From contig NZ_SJOD01000001.1 in the NCBI RefSeq assembly GCF_004331175.1, positions 496,001-560,000 of the forward strand: 64,000 nucleotides of DNA, read 5' to 3'. The notes beneath the pieces are model-generated. The model made no database searches. It was not told the origin of the DNA and saw nothing but the letters and a program-made list of their open reading frames with translations. The stretch's first letter is position 1. Every line of letters starts with the position of its first letter. The translations under genes were made by a program, and so were the position numbers. This DNA comes from Acinetobacter sp. ANC 4178 (GTDB lineage Bacteria; Pseudomonadota; Gammaproteobacteria; Pseudomonadales; Moraxellaceae). Below, in pieces: positions 23,925 to 34,289 of the stretch.

Positions 23925-26795
23925 ATGAATGTTATGCCCGATTTTTTAGATGCGAATCTTAGACCGCAGTTACGCGCTGCGCAAATTCATAATTCCATAA
24001 GGCATATCCAATTATTTTTGGTCAGTATTCTCATTATTTTTTTATATGTTTACTGCGTTTATCAGTTTAATTTTTCACACTTTTCTGTCTATTTTAATGT
24101 TTGGTTTTTGCTCACAGAATTCCTTGTCGGCAGTTTTTGGTTACTCACCACAACTCGATTTAAGTTTGAACAATACTCTGTTACCCAAGCACATCACTGG
24201 GTACAATTTCTCTGCATAGGAATCGGTATTCTAATTGCAACTGGTATTAGTCTTATTTATTACTATTTACCGCAGGTCAATCCAAGTTTTGAACCCGTCC
24301 ATGCCTTAACATTATCAGCCTTACTGTTAATTGTGACTCAAGCATTAGCACTTACTTTCCTGACCCAACGCCTTGATTACTTTTGTCTAATTTTCATTCC
24401 ATCTATTATTCCTTACTTTATATCTCAGTTTATTCTTACTGACCAAATTAACCAATTATTTCATCTGACCGTGAACTTTGTTCTCATCGTCATTTTATTG
24501 TGTGCCAATTCTACTGTACGAATCCATAAACGCTTATCTGCTTTATATTTACGCAATGGTCAACTCATTAAAAGTGCTGAGCAACAAGTAACTCGGACGG
24601 AAGAATTATGTGAACAACTGCAAAATGAAATGAACAAATCTAAAGAAATTGAATTACAACTACAGCAAAATAACCAGCAATTAGAGCAAAAAATTAAAGA
24701 ACGCACTTTTGATATTGAACAAATGAATCGCAATCTAGAAAACCAACAGCAAAATTTGGATCTTGCCCATGAAATTGCAGGCTTAAAACCTTGGGACTGG
24801 AATATTAAAGAACGTCACATATCAGTCAATAACTATCAACAACAGAAAAAACGTAAACATTCAAAAGAACACAGCATTCAACTACAAAACACCATTCATC
24901 CAGATGATTTATTCTGCTTTAAAACAGCGTTAAAACAACATCTTCGTGCCGAGACGGATCGCTATGAAGCGACCTATCGCGTACTGCAACCCAATGGTGA
25001 ATGGACTTGGGTGCATGATATTGGACGTGTGATTGAACGAGATCCTACCAATAAAAAACCTTTGCGTATGGTGGGCATACAGCGCGATATTCATCAGGAA
25101 CGCACCGATCAAGAGCGTTTAAAACTGGCTGCCAGTGTTTTAGAACAAACGGCTGAAGGTATTTTTATCCTCGACAAGCATTTACATTATGTCAATGTAA
25201 ATCCTTTTTATGAAAAGATCACAGGCTTTAATAAAGACCAATGTTTAGGTCAGCATCTTTTTGCACTCACCTCAAACCATAAATCCGCGCAGCAACAAAA
25301 CCATCAGGTAATTTTGGAGCAATTGGCACGTACAGGTGAATATGATGGCGAGCTGACTGAAAAATTTAGCACAGGCAAAGAACTGACATTTTGGCTACAT
25401 ATCAATGCCATACAGGATGAGCATAATCGCGTCATCAATTATATTGGGATTGTTTCTGACCTGACAGAACGTAAACTTCAAGAACAACGCTTATCTTATC
25501 TTGAAAATTATGACACTTTAACCGACTTACCAAACCGCTTTTATTATAATTATCAATTACATCAATACTTAGTGTCTCATCAAGACTCCATTCAACAATT
25601 GGCTGTGATTCGGCTCAATATTGACCGCTTCCGACCCCTCAATGAATATTTGAGTAATAATGGTGGTGACGAACTGTTAAGACAAGTCGCTCAGCGTCTG
25701 CGCTTAACCAACACTGATGCGCTGTTCTTGGCACATTTAAATGGCGATGATTTTGCCATTGTGTATGAGATTTCTCATATTCGCCCATCAATTCAACAGC
25801 ATTGTGAACGTATTCAAGATGCCTTTGCTGAACCATTTGATATTTTTGGACAAGATCATATTATCACGGTGTCGATGGGTATTTCATTTTATCCTGAGCA
25901 TGGTCGACAACTGGATTATTTAAATAATTGTGCCGAACAAGCCCTAACTGAAGCGAAACGTTTAGGTGGTCACACCATGAAATATTACTCGAGTGATAAC
26001 ACCGCCTTACTTGAACAAGGCATTTATTTAGAACGAGACTTACGTCAAGCTATTCGTAATGATGAACTGGTGGTTTACTACCAACCCAAAATCGACTTTA
26101 AAGATCAACATGTTTATGGTTTTGAGGCATTGGTCCGCTGGAATCATCCAACCAAAGGCATTATTCCGCCTGCACTCTTCATTCCAATGGCAGAAAAAAC
26201 CAGCTTAATTTCAGATATTGGCCGAATTGTCATTCGTAAAACAGCTAAACAAATTAGCTATTGGAATTCGATTGGTTTCAACAATATTTGCGTGTCGGTT
26301 AATGTCGTTGCACAACAATTACAACGTGGGCAACTCCTCTCCGATTTAGATGAAGCGATTGCGACGTATCAAATTTCTGGTGAAAGTTTAGAACTTGAAA
26401 TTACAGAATCTTCGCTGATTGAAAACTCAAAAACAGTCAAAATATTATTGGATCAAATTAAGCAACGCCATATTAATATTGCATTGGATGACTTTGGTAC
26501 AGGTTATTCTTCTCTGGCTTATCTCGCCGACTTCCCCATTGATATTCTAAAAATAGATCGTGCCTTCATTGCCAACATTGGTGATGGCAAACAAGATGCC
26601 ATTATTAGTGCTATGGTTGCCATGGGTAAAGCGATGGGATTGACCGTCGTCGCCGAAGGGATTGAAACTGAACAACAGCTTTGCTATCTCGAAAAACTAC
26701 AATGTGACATTGCTCAAGGCTATCTTTTTTCTAAACCACTGTCTGAAAAAAATGCCACCGAATACTTACAACAACACAAACTTATCCCTTCTTAA
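23925..26795 (+). CDS. Membrane PAS-GGDEF-EAL protein; degenerate GGDEF, intact EAL (putative c-di-GMP phosphodiesterase)
   Basis: 956 residues. N-terminal membrane region (~residues 25-200, about six helices), then a Gln/Glu-rich coiled coil (~215-285), two PAS/PAC units (~290-395 and ~400-525, each ending near QRDIHQER and VSDLTER), GGDEF (~540-690) and EAL (~700-950). The GGDEF signature reads NGDDF near residue 606, so cyclase activity is doubtful. The EAL domain is complete: FEALVRW, ELEITESSLI, LDDFGTGYSSLAYL, KIDRAFI, VVAEGIET, QGYLFSKPL, so hydrolysis of c-di-GMP is likely. ATG at 23925 or the ATG three codons later. No neighbour shares its direction closely except by chance. Confidence 0.9.
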   Translation: MNVMPDFLDANLRPQLRAAQIHNSIRHIQLFLVSILIIFLYVYCVYQFNFSHFSVYFNVWFLLTEFLVGSFWLLTTTRFKFEQYSVTQAHHWVQFLCIGIGILIATGISLIYYYLPQVNPSFEPVHALTLSALLLIVTQALALTFLTQRLDYFCLIFIPSIIPYFISQFILTDQINQLFHLTVNFVLIVILLCANSTVRIHKRLSALYLRNGQLIKSAEQQVTRTEELCEQLQNEMNKSKEIELQLQQNNQQLEQKIKERTFDIEQMNRNLENQQQNLDLAHEIAGLKPWDWNIKERHISVNNYQQQKKRKHSKEHSIQLQNTIHPDDLFCFKTALKQHLRAETDRYEATYRVLQPNGEWTWVHDIGRVIERDPTNKKPLRMVGIQRDIHQERTDQERLKLAASVLEQTAEGIFILDKHLHYVNVNPFYEKITGFNKDQCLGQHLFALTSNHKSAQQQNHQVILEQLARTGEYDGELTEKFSTGKELTFWLHINAIQDEHNRVINYIGIVSDLTERKLQEQRLSYLENYDTLTDLPNRFYYNYQLHQYLVSHQDSIQQLAVIRLNIDRFRPLNEYLSNNGGDELLRQVAQRLRLTNTDALFLAHLNGDDFAIVYEISHIRPSIQQHCERIQDAFAEPFDIFGQDHIITVSMGISFYPEHGRQLDYLNNCAEQALTEAKRLGGHTMKYYSSDNTALLEQGIYLERDLRQAIRNDELVVYYQPKIDFKDQHVYGFEALVRWNHPTKGIIPPALFIPMAEKTSLISDIGRIVIRKTAKQISYWNSIGFNNICVSVNVVAQQLQRGQLLSDLDEAIATYQISGESLELEITESSLIENSKTVKILLDQIKQRHINIALDDFGTGYSSLAYLADFPIDILKIDRAFIANIGDGKQDAIISAMVAMGKAMGLTVVAEGIETEQQLCYLEKLQCDIAQGYLFSKPLSEKNATEYLQQHKLIPS

Positions 26796-26939
26796 TCTAA
26801 GTCAATAGGCTCAAGGTCTAAGTTTGTGTAAAAAAGAATCGTGTACGACTGGGCTTAAAAGACAAGTAATGGTATATTCGAGCAAATTCAGCAAAACCAC
26901 CAGCATAAGCTGGACCACTCAGTAACAAACGAGATTCAG

Positions 26940-29219
26940 ATGGACGATCAATCATTAAAACAGCAAGCTTTGTATTATCACGAGTTTCCAACCCCAGGTA
27001 AAATCAGTGTTACACCTAGCAAGCAGCTGGTCAACCAACATGACTTAGCACTTGCTTACTCCCCAGGTGTTGCTGCGCCTTGTTTAGAGATTGAACGCGA
27101 CCCTTCAACTGCCGCCCTATATACTGCCCGTGGTAACCTTGTTGCCGTGATCACTAATGGTACTGCAGTACTTGGACTAGGTAACATCGGTCCATTAGCG
27201 TCAAAACCAGTAATGGAAGGTAAAGGCGTCCTGTTCAAAAAATTTGCTGGTGTTGATGTCTTCGACATCGAAATCGCTGAAAATGATCCAGACAAAATCG
27301 TAGATATTGTTGCAGCGTTAGAACCCACTTTTGGCGGTATTAACCTCGAAGACATTAAAGCGCCTGAATGTTTCTACATTGAGCGTAAACTTCGTGAACG
27401 CATGAATATTCCTGTGTTCCATGATGACCAACATGGTACTTCAATCATTGTAGGTTCTGCTTTACTGAATGCACTTCAGTTAAATGGCAAAAAAATTGAA
27501 GAAATCAAAATTGTGGCTTCTGGTGCAGGTGCTGCTGCCCTTTCATGTTTAGACTTACTTTGCGCAATTGGTGCAAAGAAAGAAAACATTATCGTTGCTG
27601 ACTCACGCGGTCTACTCACGACTCAGCGTGAAGGTCTAGATGACTCGAAAAAACGCTACGTACAAGACATTGAAGGCACACAACTTGCAGATGTGATTGC
27701 TGGTGCTGACATGTTCCTTGGTCTTTCTGCTGCGGGCATCTTAACCAAAGAAATGGTTAAGGTTATGGCAAAAGATCCAATTATTTTTGCTCTTGCTAAC
27801 CCAGATCCAGAAATTTTACCTGAACATGCACATGAAGTTCGTGATGACGTGATCATGGCAACAGGTCGTTCGGACTATCCGAACCAAGTGAACAATGCAC
27901 TTTGCTTCCCATATATCTTCCGTGGTGCACTTGATGTGGGTGCAACGACCATTAACGAAGAAATGAAAATTGCTTGTGTCTACGCAATTGCGCGTATGGC
28001 ACACATTGAAGCAGATGCTGCAACTTATGGTGAAAAATCTGCATCATTTGGTCGTGACTATTTAATTCCACGCCCGCTTGATCAACGCTTGATCCTTGAA
28101 ATTGCACCAGCCGTTGCACAAGCCGCAATGGATTCTGGTGTTGCGACACGTCCAATCGAAGATTTCTCTGCGTATCGTCAACGTTTGTCTGAGTTTGTTT
28201 ATAACTCTGCATTCATTATGAAACCAATCTTCGCTCAGGCAAAAACTGATCCTAAACGTATTGCTTATGCCGAAGGTGAAGACCTCCGCGTATTACGTGC
28301 AGTGCAAATTGCAGTAGATGAAGGTATGGCGAAACCAATTTTGGTGGGTCGTACTGCGGTGATCGAAGCCAACATTAAGAAATTAGGTTTACGCTTAGAA
28401 CATGGTGTGAACATTGAAATTGTTGACCAAGAGCAAAACCCGAACTACGAAAAATTTGCTGAAGACTATTACGACATTATGCAACGTAAAGGGGTAACAC
28501 CTGAATACGCACATCGTGAAGCTCGTCGTCGTTCAACATTAATCGCGGGCATGTTGGTTAAGCATGGTCTTGCTGATGGCATGTTGTGTGGTACATATTC
28601 AAGCTATGACATTCACTTAGACTTCGTGAAAAATGTGATTGGTTTGAAAGAAGGTCGTACTAACTTCTTTACCTTAAATGCCTTAATGCTTGAAGATCGT
28701 AACCTGTTTATTGCAGATACGTATGTAAATACCAACCCGACTGCTGAACAGTTGGCTGAAATGACAATTTTAGCGGCTGAAGAAGTGCGTCGTTTTGGTA
28801 TCACACCACGTGTAGCACTACTTTCGCATTCTAGCTTTGGTTCAGATCAAAATGATCCAAGTGCACAAAAAATGCGTAAAGTATTTGAAATCTTGAGTGA
28901 AATTGCACCTGAGCTTGAAGTTGAAGGTGAAATGCACGGTGATGCAGCAATGGACGAAACTATTCGTCACTTTGCCTTCCCGAACTCACGTTTCAAAGGT
29001 TCTGCTAACTTATTAATTATGCCGAACTTAGATGCTGCTAACATTTCATTCAACCTCTTAAAATCAACTTCTGGTAACAACGTTACTATTGGTCCTATTT
29101 TATTAGGTGCAGCGAAACCTGTTCATATTCTTACACCAACGACAACAACACGTCGTTTAGTAAACATGACAGCATTAACTGTAGCTGAAATTCAGCAAGC
29201 TGAAACTGAAGCGCTTTAA
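26940..29219 (+). CDS. maeB: NADP-dependent malic enzyme with C-terminal phosphotransacetylase-like domain
   Basis: 759-residue two-domain enzyme converting malate to pyruvate plus CO2 with NADP. The N-terminal malic part (~residues 1-420) has [38 protein letters not shown] and the NADP loop [16 protein letters not shown]. The C-terminal part (~430-759) is a phosphate acetyl/butyryl transferase-like regulatory domain (FLAQAKTDP-like start, then [19 protein letters not shown]). This is the MaeB architecture. It supplies NADPH during growth on acetate or C4 acids. A perfect 14-bp hairpin with T-run follows, and reaches to the start codon of cca. Confidence 0.95.
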   Translation: MDDQSLKQQALYYHEFPTPGKISVTPSKQLVNQHDLALAYSPGVAAPCLEIERDPSTAALYTARGNLVAVITNGTAVLGLGNIGPLASKPVMEGKGVLFKKFAGVDVFDIEIAENDPDKIVDIVAALEPTFGGINLEDIKAPECFYIERKLRERMNIPVFHDDQHGTSIIVGSALLNALQLNGKKIEEIKIVASGAGAAALSCLDLLCAIGAKKENIIVADSRGLLTTQREGLDDSKKRYVQDIEGTQLADVIAGADMFLGLSAAGILTKEMVKVMAKDPIIFALANPDPEILPEHAHEVRDDVIMATGRSDYPNQVNNALCFPYIFRGALDVGATTINEEMKIACVYAIARMAHIEADAATYGEKSASFGRDYLIPRPLDQRLILEIAPAVAQAAMDSGVATRPIEDFSAYRQRLSEFVYNSAFIMKPIFAQAKTDPKRIAYAEGEDLRVLRAVQIAVDEGMAKPILVGRTAVIEANIKKLGLRLEHGVNIEIVDQEQNPNYEKFAEDYYDIMQRKGVTPEYAHREARRRSTLIAGMLVKHGLADGMLCGTYSSYDIHLDFVKNVIGLKEGRTNFFTLNALMLEDRNLFIADTYVNTNPTAEQLAEMTILAAEEVRRFGITPRVALLSHSSFGSDQNDPSAQKMRKVFEILSEIAPELEVEGEMHGDAAMDETIRHFAFPNSRFKGSANLLIMPNLDAANISFNLLKSTSGNNVTIGPILLGAAKPVHILTPTTTTRRLVNMTALTVAEIQQAETEAL

Positions 29220-29252
29220 TCTTTAGTGAAAAGCTCAAGTTATTGACTTGAG

Positions 29253-29299
29253 AAAACCTCTATTCTGTAGCATGATTGCTTGAAGAATAGAGGTTTTTT
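29253..29299 (+). terminator. maeB terminator that contains the cca ribosome site
   Basis: AAAACCTCTATTCT (29253-29266) and AGAATAGAGGTTTT (29284-29297) pair over 14 bp with a 17-base loop and end in six Ts. The GAGG that should serve cca is in the 3' arm (29290-29293), and the cca ATG starts at 29301. Confidence 0.9.
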
Positions 29300-29300
29300 C

Positions 29301-30542
29301 ATGCAAGTTTATTTAGTAGGCGGTGCAGTACGAGATCACTTACTCGGACACCCCTATCACGAAAAAGATTATGTCGTTGTTGGTGCTACTCCAGAGCAAT
29401 TACTTGCACTTGGCTATCAGCCTGTTGGCAAAGATTTTCCCGTTTTTCTACACCCAGAATCAAAAGAAGAATATGCCTTGGCCCGGACTGAGCGTAAATC
29501 AGGACAGGGTTATCATGGTTTCGAGTTCTTTACCGATGTTAGCGTCACACTTGAAGATGATTTAATTCGTCGTGACTTAACCATTAATGCCATGGCAATG
29601 GATGAACATGGTCAAATCTACGACCCCTATCAAGGTCAATTAGATTTAGCCAATAAAATACTGCGTCATGTTTCCAATGCCTTTGTTGAAGATCCACTTC
29701 GCGTGTTGCGTGTGGCACGTTTTGCCGCGCGTTATAAACCGTTAGGGTTTAGTATTGCCACAGAAACCCTCGATTTAATGCGAAAATTGGCTGAATCAGG
29801 TGAATTAAATGCACTTACTCCCGAACGGGTCTGGAAAGAAACTTCACGTGCGCTGATGGAACCCCATGCCGATGTCTATTTTGAGGTTTTAGAAGCTTGT
29901 GGGGCTTTAAAAGTTCTATTCCCCGAAATTCAAGCCCTGTTTGGCATTCCACAACGCCCTGAATATCATCCTGAAATCGACTGTGGTGTTCACACCTTGA
30001 TGTCCTTACATCAAGCCTGTAAAGCCAATTATTCACTGGATGTACGCTTTGCTGTTTTAGTGCATGATTTGGGTAAAGCCCTCACCCCTGAGCATGAATT
30101 ACCACGGCATATCATGCATGAAGAGCGTGGAATTAAACCCGTAACTCAAGTCTGCGATCGCTTAAAAGTACCGACTCAAACCAAACAATTGGCATTGGCC
30201 GTTTGCAAAGAACACTTAAAGTGCCATCAAGCGTTTGCATTAAAACCTGGAACACTTTGGCGCCTATTGCAACGTCTTGATGTACTTCGCCGCCCAGAAC
30301 GGGTCGAAGCCTTTATACAAGCCTGTGAATGTGATGCACGTGGACGTCTTGGACTTGAAGATCGAGAATATCCGCAAGCCGCCTATATGCGGAATGCGAT
30401 GGAAATTGTGCGCAGCATTAAAGCACAAGATTTACCTGAAGATATTCAAGGCTCGGAAATCGGTGAAATGCTGATTCAACGTCGCATTCAAGCCTTGGAA
30501 GCCTATAAAGCACAGCATGTTACGGCCGATAAATCAGAATAA
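29301..30542 (+). CDS. cca: Multifunctional CCA-adding tRNA nucleotidyltransferase with HD domain
   Basis: 413 residues from the ATG at 29301; an in-frame TTG at 29280 lies within the terminator loop and is rejected. The head domain has [16 protein letters not shown] (class II signature), the DxD-like EKDYVVVG and [12 protein letters not shown]. The neck/body contains [16 protein letters not shown]. The C-terminal HD phosphohydrolase has [15 protein letters not shown] with HD at about residue 258. It repairs or adds the 3' CCA of tRNA, and the HD part gives 2',3'-cyclic phosphodiesterase activity in E. coli. Its ribosome site is embedded in the maeB terminator hairpin. Confidence 0.95.
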   Translation: MQVYLVGGAVRDHLLGHPYHEKDYVVVGATPEQLLALGYQPVGKDFPVFLHPESKEEYALARTERKSGQGYHGFEFFTDVSVTLEDDLIRRDLTINAMAMDEHGQIYDPYQGQLDLANKILRHVSNAFVEDPLRVLRVARFAARYKPLGFSIATETLDLMRKLAESGELNALTPERVWKETSRALMEPHADVYFEVLEACGALKVLFPEIQALFGIPQRPEYHPEIDCGVHTLMSLHQACKANYSLDVRFAVLVHDLGKALTPEHELPRHIMHEERGIKPVTQVCDRLKVPTQTKQLALAVCKEHLKCHQAFALKPGTLWRLLQRLDVLRRPERVEAFIQACECDARGRLGLEDREYPQAAYMRNAMEIVRSIKAQDLPEDIQGSEIGEMLIQRRIQALEAYKAQHVTADKSE

Positions 30543-30545
30543 TCA

Positions 30546-30577
30546 AAAGCCCTTGAAATCAATAAATCAAGGGCTTT
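30546..30577. terminator. Inverted repeat terminator between cca and epmA
   Basis: AAAGCCCTTGA and TCAAGGGCTTT form an 11-bp stem between two convergent genes. T-runs are short on both sides, so strength is moderate. Confidence 0.75.
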
Positions 30578-30598
30578 GAATCTTCAAATTATTTATGA

Positions 30599-31576
30599 TT
30601 ATGCAATCTGCGCTGGGAAAGTAATCACCTGTTCCAAGCGCATTTTTTCAGTCGCCACCATCAACAGACGATCTAAGCCTAAAGCAATACCCGCACATTC
30701 CGTCATATTCGGCAAAGCAGCTAATAGATATTCATCAATAGGCATCACATGCAAGCCTAATTGCTTACGCTCTTGATTATCTGCCTCAAAACGTTGACGC
30801 AATACATCTGCATCAATCAATTCATCATAGGCATTCGCCAATTCCAAACCTTCAATATATAACTCAAAACGAGCGGCGACCAACTCGCCATCATCATCGA
30901 TACGCGTTTTCGCAAGTGAAGCTAATTCAGGTGGAAAGTCTGTCAAAAATACTGCCGTGTCAAAACCTAAACTTGGCTCTACAAAATGTGAAAACAGTAA
31001 ATCAATATAACCCAGTCGATCATCACCCAAATCTAGATTTAAGCCGAGACGGTGGCAACAATCTTTCAGCTCTTTTAAACTTGCCTGTAAAGGGTTTAAC
31101 TCCAAACGATCCATAAACGCATGTTTATAACTTAAAATCGTCGGGCGAATTTCGCCAAAACGCTGTGCTAAAGTCACATTTAATAAATCTGCAACTTCAA
31201 ACATCAAGTCTTTTAAACTAAAGTACGGGCGATACCACTCCAGCATACTAAATTCGCTGTTGTGCTTACGCCCATGTTCATCGTCACGGAAAACCTTACA
31301 GATTTGATAAATAGGTCCGCTGCCACTTGCCAATAAACGTTTCATGGCAAATTCAGGCGAAGTCTGTAGATAATGTGTTGCAAGTTTACCTTGCACATGG
31401 CGCTGTGCCTGTATCGAAGCCAAATGTACATCGGTAACACCTGCTTGCGATAAAATCGGGGTTTCAACTTCTAACACTTGACGTTCTGCAAAGAATTGAC
31501 GGATCTGTGCATACATCTTAGCACGCGCTTGCATTGCCGCTAAATCACAAGTCGGTTGATAATGAACTTGACTCAC
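30599..31576 (-). CDS. epmA: Elongation factor P beta-lysylation ligase EpmA
   Basis: Class II LysRS-like enzyme (PoxA/GenX/YjeA) that attaches (R)-beta-lysine to EF-P. From the GTG at 31576 it has 325 residues, the same as E. coli EpmA. That GTG overlaps the pdxB stop as GTGA and has GGAGG nine bases upstream. Motifs: QFFAERQVLEVETPILSQA (motif 1), QTSPEFAMKRLL and CKVFRDDEHGRKHNSEFSMLEWY (motif 2), and GIALGLDRLLML-like C-terminus (motif 3). No anticodon-binding domain is present. Translational coupling to pdxB is likely. epmB and efp are not in this window. Confidence 0.94.
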   Translation of the reverse strand: MSQVHYQPTCDLAAMQARAKMYAQIRQFFAERQVLEVETPILSQAGVTDVHLASIQAQRHVQGKLATHYLQTSPEFAMKRLLASGSGPIYQICKVFRDDEHGRKHNSEFSMLEWYRPYFSLKDLMFEVADLLNVTLAQRFGEIRPTILSYKHAFMDRLELNPLQASLKELKDCCHRLGLNLDLGDDRLGYIDLLFSHFVEPSLGFDTAVFLTDFPPELASLAKTRIDDDGELVAARFELYIEGLELANAYDELIDADVLRQRFEADNQERKQLGLHVMPIDEYLLAALPNMTECAGIALGLDRLLMVATEKMRLEQVITFPAQIA

Positions 31577-32640
31577 GCCTGTGGACCTCCATGTGCTGCC
31601 CACTCACGTCGAAGCGGATAGTTCTTTCTCAAAGTATCAAATGCTTGCTGTTCAACTTTGCCGTGCTTTACACATGCTCTTAAATTGGCATCATCTTGAG
31701 CAATATCATAAATCTGGTTTAAATGTTGAGTCAGCACGGTTTTAAAATCAGCTTGGGCAAAATATTGCTCACAACTTGGAAGTTGAGTTTCAAACCGTTT
31801 TGTAGCAGCTTGAGCAAAGACTTGACAAAATGCCTCATAAATCATCTGAGTACCACGTGCCTTCCCTTCTAAGCTATAACCTGCGATATGGGGTGTCGCC
31901 AGCGCCAAAAGCTCTAATAGTTCAGATGAAATTTCTGGTTCATGCTCAAAAACATCCAATACCACAGTACGATTGGTGTTTCGAATATCTTGCATTAAAT
32001 CAGCTTCTGCAACCACAGGCCCACGTGCTGAATTAATCAAGATGGCATTCGGCTTCATTTGAGCCAAAGTTGCTGTATTGAATAAATGATAAGTTGGATG
32101 TAGACCTGATTTAGTCAAAGGCACATGAATTGAAATTGCATCGGCTTGTTGTAATAACTGAGTAAAATCCACTTGGTTAACATGATCTTTAGTTACAAAT
32201 GGATCACAAGCAATTACTCGCCATCCTAACAACTGCGCCATCGTGGCGAGTCGAGAACCGACATTACCTAATCCCACAATCCCTAAGCAAAAATTTTGCT
32301 CGGCAGAAATCAGTTCAGGTTTTAAATGTAAAAGTGCAGTAATTACATATTCCGCTACCGCTTGCGCATTACATCCCGCTGCATTCGACCATGGAATACC
32401 TGCCGCATTTAAAGCTTGAATATCCAAATGATCCGTACCAATTGTGGCACTGCCCACATAGCGAAGAGCTGTATTCTGTAACAAGGGAGCATTTACCTTG
32501 GTTACCGAACGCACCAAAAGTGCATCAGCATCCACAACATCGGAATGACTTAAATTCCGACCTGCAACATGTTGGATTGCACCGAATTCTGCAAAAAAAT
32601 AGTCGGTAAAAGCAAGATTTTCATCAGCCACAATTTTCAT
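31573..32640 (-). CDS. pdxB: Erythronate-4-phosphate dehydrogenase
   Basis: NAD-dependent 2-hydroxyacid dehydrogenase of the pyridoxal phosphate pathway, oxidising 4-phosphoerythronate. About 355 residues from the ATG at 32640. Start region MKIVADENLAF matches PdxB, and NAD motif is GIVGLGNVGSRLATMAQLLGW. The active-site Arg, Glu and His lie in INSARGPVV, DVFEHEPEIS and ATPHIAGYSLEGK. The PdxB-specific C-terminal dimerisation domain (DUF3410-like) is present. A longer frame from a TTG at 32667 is less likely. The stop overlaps the start of epmA. Confidence 0.94.
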   Translation of the reverse strand: MKIVADENLAFTDYFFAEFGAIQHVAGRNLSHSDVVDADALLVRSVTKVNAPLLQNTALRYVGSATIGTDHLDIQALNAAGIPWSNAAGCNAQAVAEYVITALLHLKPELISAEQNFCLGIVGLGNVGSRLATMAQLLGWRVIACDPFVTKDHVNQVDFTQLLQQADAISIHVPLTKSGLHPTYHLFNTATLAQMKPNAILINSARGPVVAEADLMQDIRNTNRTVVLDVFEHEPEISSELLELLALATPHIAGYSLEGKARGTQMIYEAFCQVFAQAATKRFETQLPSCEQYFAQADFKTVLTQHLNQIYDIAQDDANLRACVKHGKVEQQAFDTLRKNYPLRREWAAHGGPQA

Positions 32641-32847
32641 GATTTGGACCAGCAATTGATTCAACACTATCTTACTGGTTTAGAATTCTACTGACCATTC
32701 AAATACGATTATTTGATTTTTTCTTTCTGGTTTTTCCGCACCACTGTTTACTTTACGTGCAAAGAATCAAAAGCATACATTAAAATGATTTTATATCATT
32801 TGATTGGCACGTAGAATGCTGAGCACTTTTATAAAGCACCATTCCTC

Positions 32848-33165
32848 ATGTTACGCCTTTCCTTCATTGCTTGCGCGCTGCTGTTCACAGGTTGCGCTTT
32901 CGGCACCAGCAAAGAAATAAAACAAGCTGAAAAACTACTCGAACATTTTCAATGCCACAATATTGAATCTAGCCAGATGATGCACAGCCCCATCATTAAT
33001 TATTATGAAAACGCATTAGGAAACTCCAGACAAAAAGTTGAAGGATATGTTCAAAGTTATAAAGATGGCGACATTCTGTTTCATGAACCGCTACCCGATG
33101 TCATCTCAGTAGAATATGAACATTATAAAGAAGCTTGTCAGTCACTTGGAGGATTAAGCCAATAA
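32848..33165 (+). CDS. Small lipoprotein of unknown function
   Basis: 105 residues with a lipoprotein signal peptide (MLRLSFIACALLFTGCAFG; lipobox FTGC, modified Cys near residue 16). The mature part is a short helical domain with two more Cys (QCHN, ACQS). I do not recognise the family. It is flanked by the pdxB promoter region on one side and a hairpin on the other; it likely stays attached to a membrane, but which one cannot be judged. Confidence 0.7.
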   Translation: MLRLSFIACALLFTGCAFGTSKEIKQAEKLLEHFQCHNIESSQMMHSPIINYYENALGNSRQKVEGYVQSYKDGDILFHEPLPDVISVEYEHYKEACQSLGGLSQ

Positions 33166-33174
33166 AGGTTTCAG

Positions 33175-33212
33175 ATGTAAAAAAGCGAGGTCAGGATTTC
33201 ACTGCCTCGCTT
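33175..33212 (-). terminator. Terminator of the PlsC-like gene
   Basis: On the minus strand AAGCGAGG, a 14-base loop, CCTCGCTT is followed by a T-run (the A-run at 33176-33184 on the plus strand). It ends the acyltransferase gene and may also stop the lipoprotein transcript. Confidence 0.75.
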
Positions 33213-33232
33213 GAAAGATGATTTAAAATTAA

Positions 33233-33826
33233 TCAAGCATCTTGTTGATTCAAATAACGGGTATCAATACTGAATTTTTCAGGAAATTTTGGTTGGATAC
33301 TGGCATAGAATTGCATAATTTCTTGCATATCTTGCTCATAGTTCCCTGTCGGGTAGACAATCTTGCCTACACCTGCCTCTTTTTTTACATAATCCATATA
33401 AGCCAAAGCAATGGGCACACCCGCATTGACTGCCACATGATAAAAGCCCGTTTTCCATTGTTCTTGCTTCGAGCGCGTGCCTTCTGGTGTAACGAGCATC
33501 ACTAATTTAGGATGCGTTTTAAATAGATCAGTCATCAACTCAACCATACTTGGTCGAGCATCACCTTCATTTTTAGGACGACGATTAATTCCAATTCCAC
33601 CCATTGCACGCACAAAAGGACCAAAAGGTAATTTCATATAACTGTCTTTAATTGTCAGACGTACATTGACACCTAATGCTTTCAAAGCCAAACGCGCGTA
33701 AAGTGCATCCCAATTACTGGTATGCGGTGCAGCAATCATGACACATTGATCTAAATGCTCAGGCCATTGATTATCTGTCTTCCACCCCATCAATGCCAAA
33801 GATTGTTCAGCCAACTTCTCAAACAC
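33233..33826 (-). CDS. PlsC-like 1-acylglycerol-3-phosphate acyltransferase family protein
   Basis: 197-residue glycerolipid acyltransferase. Block 1 is APHTSNWDALYARLAL (HX4D), block 2 FVRAMGGIGINRRPK, block 3 VTPEGTRSKQEQWKTGFYHVAV. The last block YMDYVKKEAGVGKIVYPTGN is typical of short PlsC-like proteins in gammaproteobacteria. It has no long membrane anchor. Substrate may be a lysophospholipid; whether it makes phosphatidic acid is not known. It stands alone, with 463 non-coding bases upstream. Confidence 0.83.
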   Translation of the reverse strand: MFEKLAEQSLALMGWKTDNQWPEHLDQCVMIAAPHTSNWDALYARLALKALGVNVRLTIKDSYMKLPFGPFVRAMGGIGINRRPKNEGDARPSMVELMTDLFKTHPKLVMLVTPEGTRSKQEQWKTGFYHVAVNAGVPIALAYMDYVKKEAGVGKIVYPTGNYEQDMQEIMQFYASIQPKFPEKFSIDTRYLNQQDA

Positions 33827-34289
33827 AGCAACACCAAAATCAACAAAAAAAAGACAGCGAATTCTACCAGTCTAATTGAATAAAAAAAGTACCAGCTGAT
33901 TAAAAATCACCCCATTAATATATAAATGTATAAATTGTTTATGACCACTTTTTTAGCTCAACCTTGCAATTATGGACTAATTTTCATCATGTAATTTTTT
34001 AGACATCAAACGATGAAAAATACAGATAAATACGTCATTAATTCTTATCTATATCGTAAGGATAATGAGATATCACAGAGCCTTTCATTTGTAAGAAAAT
34101 ATCTCTTAAGCTGAACTGAATACACCGTATTACAAATGAATGAAACGAAAAACTTGAAGCGCATTAAATTACACAAAGCTACTCTGTTTTACATTTTTAA
34201 TATTCTACTGATTTATATAATAATTTATTTTACCTTTTGATCATAAAATCCATTCAACACTTAAACCACGATAATTTAAGGGACGAATA
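33827..34289. other. AT-rich spacer with no gene seen
   Basis: This 463-base stretch between divergent genes (PlsC-like and NlpE-like) has stops in all frames and no tRNA-like or clear terminator structure. It should hold both promoters; TATAAT-like runs are frequent because of the base composition, so I name none. Confidence 0.6.

Noticed and set aside
27056..28804. Several minus-strand frames within maeB
   Set aside because: They are antisense shadows of a highly conserved gene without start signals.
33827..34289. Small RNA in the AT-rich spacer
   Set aside because: No stable stem with T-run and no recognisable -35/-10 pair that stands out from the AT-rich background.
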